A stretch of DNA of 7,294 bases. It comes from an uncultured Flavobacterium sp. (GTDB lineage: Bacteria > Bacteroidota > Bacteroidia > Flavobacteriales > Flavobacteriaceae). Below are positions 5,750-7,294 of the stretch, one piece after another. The stretch lies in NCBI RefSeq assembly GCF_946481155.1, contig NZ_CAMLMK010000126.1, forward strand, positions 1-7,294, given 5' to 3'. The notes beneath the pieces were generated by a model. The model had not been told where the DNA came from. It did no database searches and saw only the letters and a list, made by a program, of their open reading frames with translations. Made by a program: the position numbers and the translations under genes. Position 1 is the stretch's first letter. Each line of letters opens with the position of its first letter.

Positions 5750-6805
5750 TTATTTCTTCAAAGACGCCATGTCAATTACAAAACGGTAACGGACATCACT
5801 TTTCAGCATCCTTTCATAGGCTTCGTTGATATCCTGCATCTTTATGATCTCGATATCCGACACGATATTGTGCTCGCCGCAGAAGTCCAGCATTTCCTGG
5901 GTTTCGGCAATGCCGCCAATAACGGAACCTGCAATGGCCTTTCTTCCTAATATCATTGGTACAGTCTGCAAAAAAGGTTCTAAGCTTCCGAGATAACCTA
6001 CCAAAACCAAAGTACCGCTAATCGTTAATGTGCCTATATATGGATTCACGTCATGCACATAAGGAACGGTATCGATAATAAGATCGAATTTTCCCTGTAC
6101 CGATTTCATTTGCAGCTCGTCCGTAGAAATAATTACGCTGTCGGCTCCTAAGTCTAATGCGTCTTTCTCCTTATTTGGTGTCCTTGAAAAGAGGGTCACT
6201 TCCGCACCCAGGCCTTTTGCCAGTTTTATGGCCATATGCCCTAATCCGCCCAAACCTACTACGGCTACTTTACTGCCTTTCCCTACTTTCCAGTGGCGAA
6301 GCGGTGACCATGTGGTAATACCCGCACACAGTAAAGGTGCCGCAGCTGCAAGATCCAGATTGGAAGGTACTTTCAAAACAAAATGTTCATCGACCACAAC
6401 CTTTTCGGAGTAGCCTCCAAAAGTCATGCCTCCCAAATGTTTATCAACACTGTTATAAGTTCCCGTGAAACCTGTCAGGCAATATTGCTCAAGATCTTTT
6501 TTGCAGCTGTCGCAGGTTCGGCAGGAATCAACCAGACAACCCACAGCCGCATAGTCACCCACTTTCAACTTGGTAACCTCACTGCCCACTTTCGTCACTT
6601 TTCCCACAATCTCATGACCGGGAATGGCCGGATAGGTTGTAAATCCCCAATCGTTTCTGGCAGTATGCAAATCAGAATGGCAAACCCCGCAATACAGGAT
6701 ATCAATTTCAATATCTTTTGGAGTAACCTCCCTGCGCTCAATGGTCATTTGTTTTAAGGACGCATCGGGTGCTTCTGTTCCGAATGCTTTTACGTTTTTT
6801 TCCAT
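5750..6805 (-). CDS. Zinc-dependent alcohol dehydrogenase, YahK/cinnamyl-alcohol-dehydrogenase type, NAD(P)-dependent
   Basis: A 351-residue cytosolic medium-chain dehydrogenase that interconverts aldehydes and alcohols. Catalytic zinc ligands are Cys42 (CGVCHSDLH), His64-Glu65 (PGHE) and Cys160 (LLCAGITTWSPL). Structural zinc ligands are Cys95, Cys98, Cys101 and Cys109 in the DSCRTCDSCKKDLEQYC lobe. The Rossmann motif is GLGGLG at 184-189, and Ser207-Arg208 after the second strand (LFSRTPNK) suggests preference for NADPH over NADH, as in E. coli YahK. All key residues are in place and length is normal. The start at 6805 (MEKNVKAFG) is chosen over an open frame to 6868 because homologues begin about there and a promoter box lies at 6827-6834. 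Its likely role is aldehyde reduction or detoxification; substrate is broad in this family. It shares a divergent control region with the serine hydrolase gene. Confidence 0.95.
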   Translation of the reverse strand: MEKNVKAFGTEAPDASLKQMTIERREVTPKDIEIDILYCGVCHSDLHTARNDWGFTTYPAIPGHEIVGKVTKVGSEVTKLKVGDYAAVGCLVDSCRTCDSCKKDLEQYCLTGFTGTYNSVDKHLGGMTFGGYSEKVVVDEHFVLKVPSNLDLAAAAPLLCAGITTWSPLRHWKVGKGSKVAVVGLGGLGHMAIKLAKGLGAEVTLFSRTPNKEKDALDLGADSVIISTDELQMKSVQGKFDLIIDTVPYVHDVNPYIGTLTISGTLVLVGYLGSLEPFLQTVPMILGRKAIAGSVIGGIAETQEMLDFCGEHNIVSDIEIIKMQDINEAYERMLKSDVRYRFVIDMASLKK

Positions 6806-6826
6806 ATCGTTTCTTTTTTTGACTTC

Positions 6827-6834
6827 TAAAGGTA
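6827..6834 (-). promoter_or_regulatory. Candidate -7 element of the alcohol dehydrogenase gene
   Basis: On the minus strand the box is TACCTTTA, matching TAnnTTTG except at the last base. It is 21 nt upstream of the ATG at 6805, giving a leader of about 15 nt, and it rules against the longer start at 6868. No good TTG lies at the -33 distance. The nested inverted repeat at 6860-6909 is directly upstream, where an activator or repressor could act. Confidence 0.45.
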
Positions 6835-6859
6835 CGAAAATACACAATGCTAAATAATG

Positions 6860-6909
6860 CCATATCATTAGAATTACAATGCGGTTTTCAGTAATTCTTC
6901 CTGATATGG
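6860..6909. repeat. Nested inverted repeat in the divergent control region
   Basis: CCATATCA (6860-6867) is the exact reverse complement of TGATATGG (6902-6909), and inside them AGAATTAC (6870-6877) is the exact reverse complement of GTAATTCT (6891-6898). The two stems are separated by a small asymmetric internal loop (TT against TCC), with 13 bases in the centre. It lies about 40-90 bp upstream of the inferred dehydrogenase transcription start and about 75 bp before the serine hydrolase ATG. It has no T-tract, so it does not look like a terminator. It could be a binding site for a dimeric or tetrameric regulator, a leader hairpin of the hydrolase transcript, or a dispersed palindromic repeat. 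Confidence 0.75.
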
Positions 6910-6967
6910 AAAATGTTTTTGCTAAATTGCTGCCCTATTGCTGTGACGGCAAAATGCATTCAAAAAA

Positions 6968-6987
6968 ATCATCAATCATCAATCATG
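6968..6987 (+). repeat. Short tandem repeat abutting a start codon
   Basis: The unit ATCATCA occurs twice in full (6968-6974, 6975-6981) and then partly as ATCAT, running into the ATG of the serine hydrolase at 6985-6987. It occupies the position where a ribosome binding site would be, and there is no purine-rich Shine-Dalgarno sequence. Confidence 0.6.
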
Positions 6988-7294
6988 AAAAAATCAAACC
7001 ACTATTACCTTTATTTTCTGTTTTCCCTACTTTTTATTTTAACAGGATCTCCCAGCTTATTTGCTCAGCAGAAAAAATACTCAAAAGAGATAGAAGAAAA
7101 AATCAAACAGGTAGAGCAAAACCTCGCGTCGTGGGTTCACATAGAAGGCGCTCCCAAATGGACACTGCAGGAAAGAATGAAGGCGTACAAAGCAAACGGC
7201 GTGAGCATTGCTGTCATTAAAGATTATAAAATTGAATGGGCCAGAAGTTATGGCTGGGCAGATAGCGCAGAAAAACGTCCTGTGAACACTGCCA
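6985..7294 (+). CDS. Beta-lactamase-family serine hydrolase, N-terminal part
   Basis: The first 103 codons are present and the gene runs off the right edge. A signal peptide covers residues 1-27 (Lys-rich start, long Phe/Leu/Tyr core, S-L-F-A27 before Gln-Gln). After a charged Glu/Lys helix comes LQERMKAYKANGVSIAVIKDYKIEWARSYGWAD (residues about 65-97). The pattern GVSIAVI-x-D-x-KIEW-x-x-x-YG is the usual opening of class C beta-lactamase/penicillin-binding-like hydrolases (PF00144 type). The catalytic Ser-x-x-Lys would come shortly after the window edge and is not visible, so activity cannot be judged. Such exported enzymes hydrolyse D-amino-acid peptides, esters or beta-lactams; most are not resistance enzymes. 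It is transcribed away from the alcohol dehydrogenase with 179 bp between the starts. Confidence 0.85.
   Translation, partial: MKKSNHYYLYFLFSLLFILTGSPSLFAQQKKYSKEIEEKIKQVEQNLASWVHIEGAPKWTLQERMKAYKANGVSIAVIKDYKIEWARSYGWADSAEKRPVNTA

Noticed and set aside
6228..6757. Plus-strand frames opposite the alcohol dehydrogenase gene.
   Set aside because: Antisense shadows of a gene with all expected catalytic residues; no independent coding signs.

Overview
The window looks like ordinary chromosomal DNA of a flavobacterium-like member of the Bacteroidota. The basis is AT-rich sequence, -7 promoter elements resembling TAnnTTTG, little Shine-Dalgarno signal, lipoproteins with short Bacteroidota-style signals, and protein families typical of Flavobacteriaceae. 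I see no rRNA, tRNA, CRISPR array, transposase, integrase or phage structural gene. I did not find a convincing new multi-gene system. The interesting items are local.

Layout. Positions 2-184 are the tail of a membrane protein that enters from the left and stops unusually early for the acyltransferase-type family it resembles. A leader with a plausible promoter (about 235-264) precedes a NUMOD4/HNH-like protein with a C-terminal helix-turn-helix (338-922). This gene converges with a long minus-strand gene (944-2296) for a His/Met-rich secreted protein, probably an outer-membrane beta-barrel. From a divergent intergenic region, the plus strand then carries a tiny 34-residue membrane peptide (2433-2537), a DinB-family protein (2598-3095), a small lipoprotein (3155-3586) with its own perfect -7 box, a DUF2809 membrane protein (3593-3970), a signal-peptide-bearing proline-iminopeptidase-like alpha/beta hydrolase (4052-5143) and an NTF2-like lipoprotein (5197-5709). 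A bidirectional hairpin terminator (5718-5748) separates this run from a minus-strand zinc alcohol dehydrogenase of the YahK/CAD type (5750-6805). Divergent from it, and running off the right edge, is the start of a secreted beta-lactamase-family serine hydrolase (6985-7294). The region between these last two genes holds a striking nested inverted repeat (6860-6909).

How the genes fit together. The plus-strand genes from 3155 to 5709 are mostly envelope or exported products. The lipoprotein and DUF2809 genes are only 6 nt apart and are probably co-transcribed. The rest could be a loose run of independently evolving accessory genes. The alcohol dehydrogenase and serine hydrolase share a control region. 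No biochemical pathway links all the genes. For several of them the longest open frame overshoots the likely start, and signal peptides, lipoboxes and promoter positions were used to choose internal ATGs.
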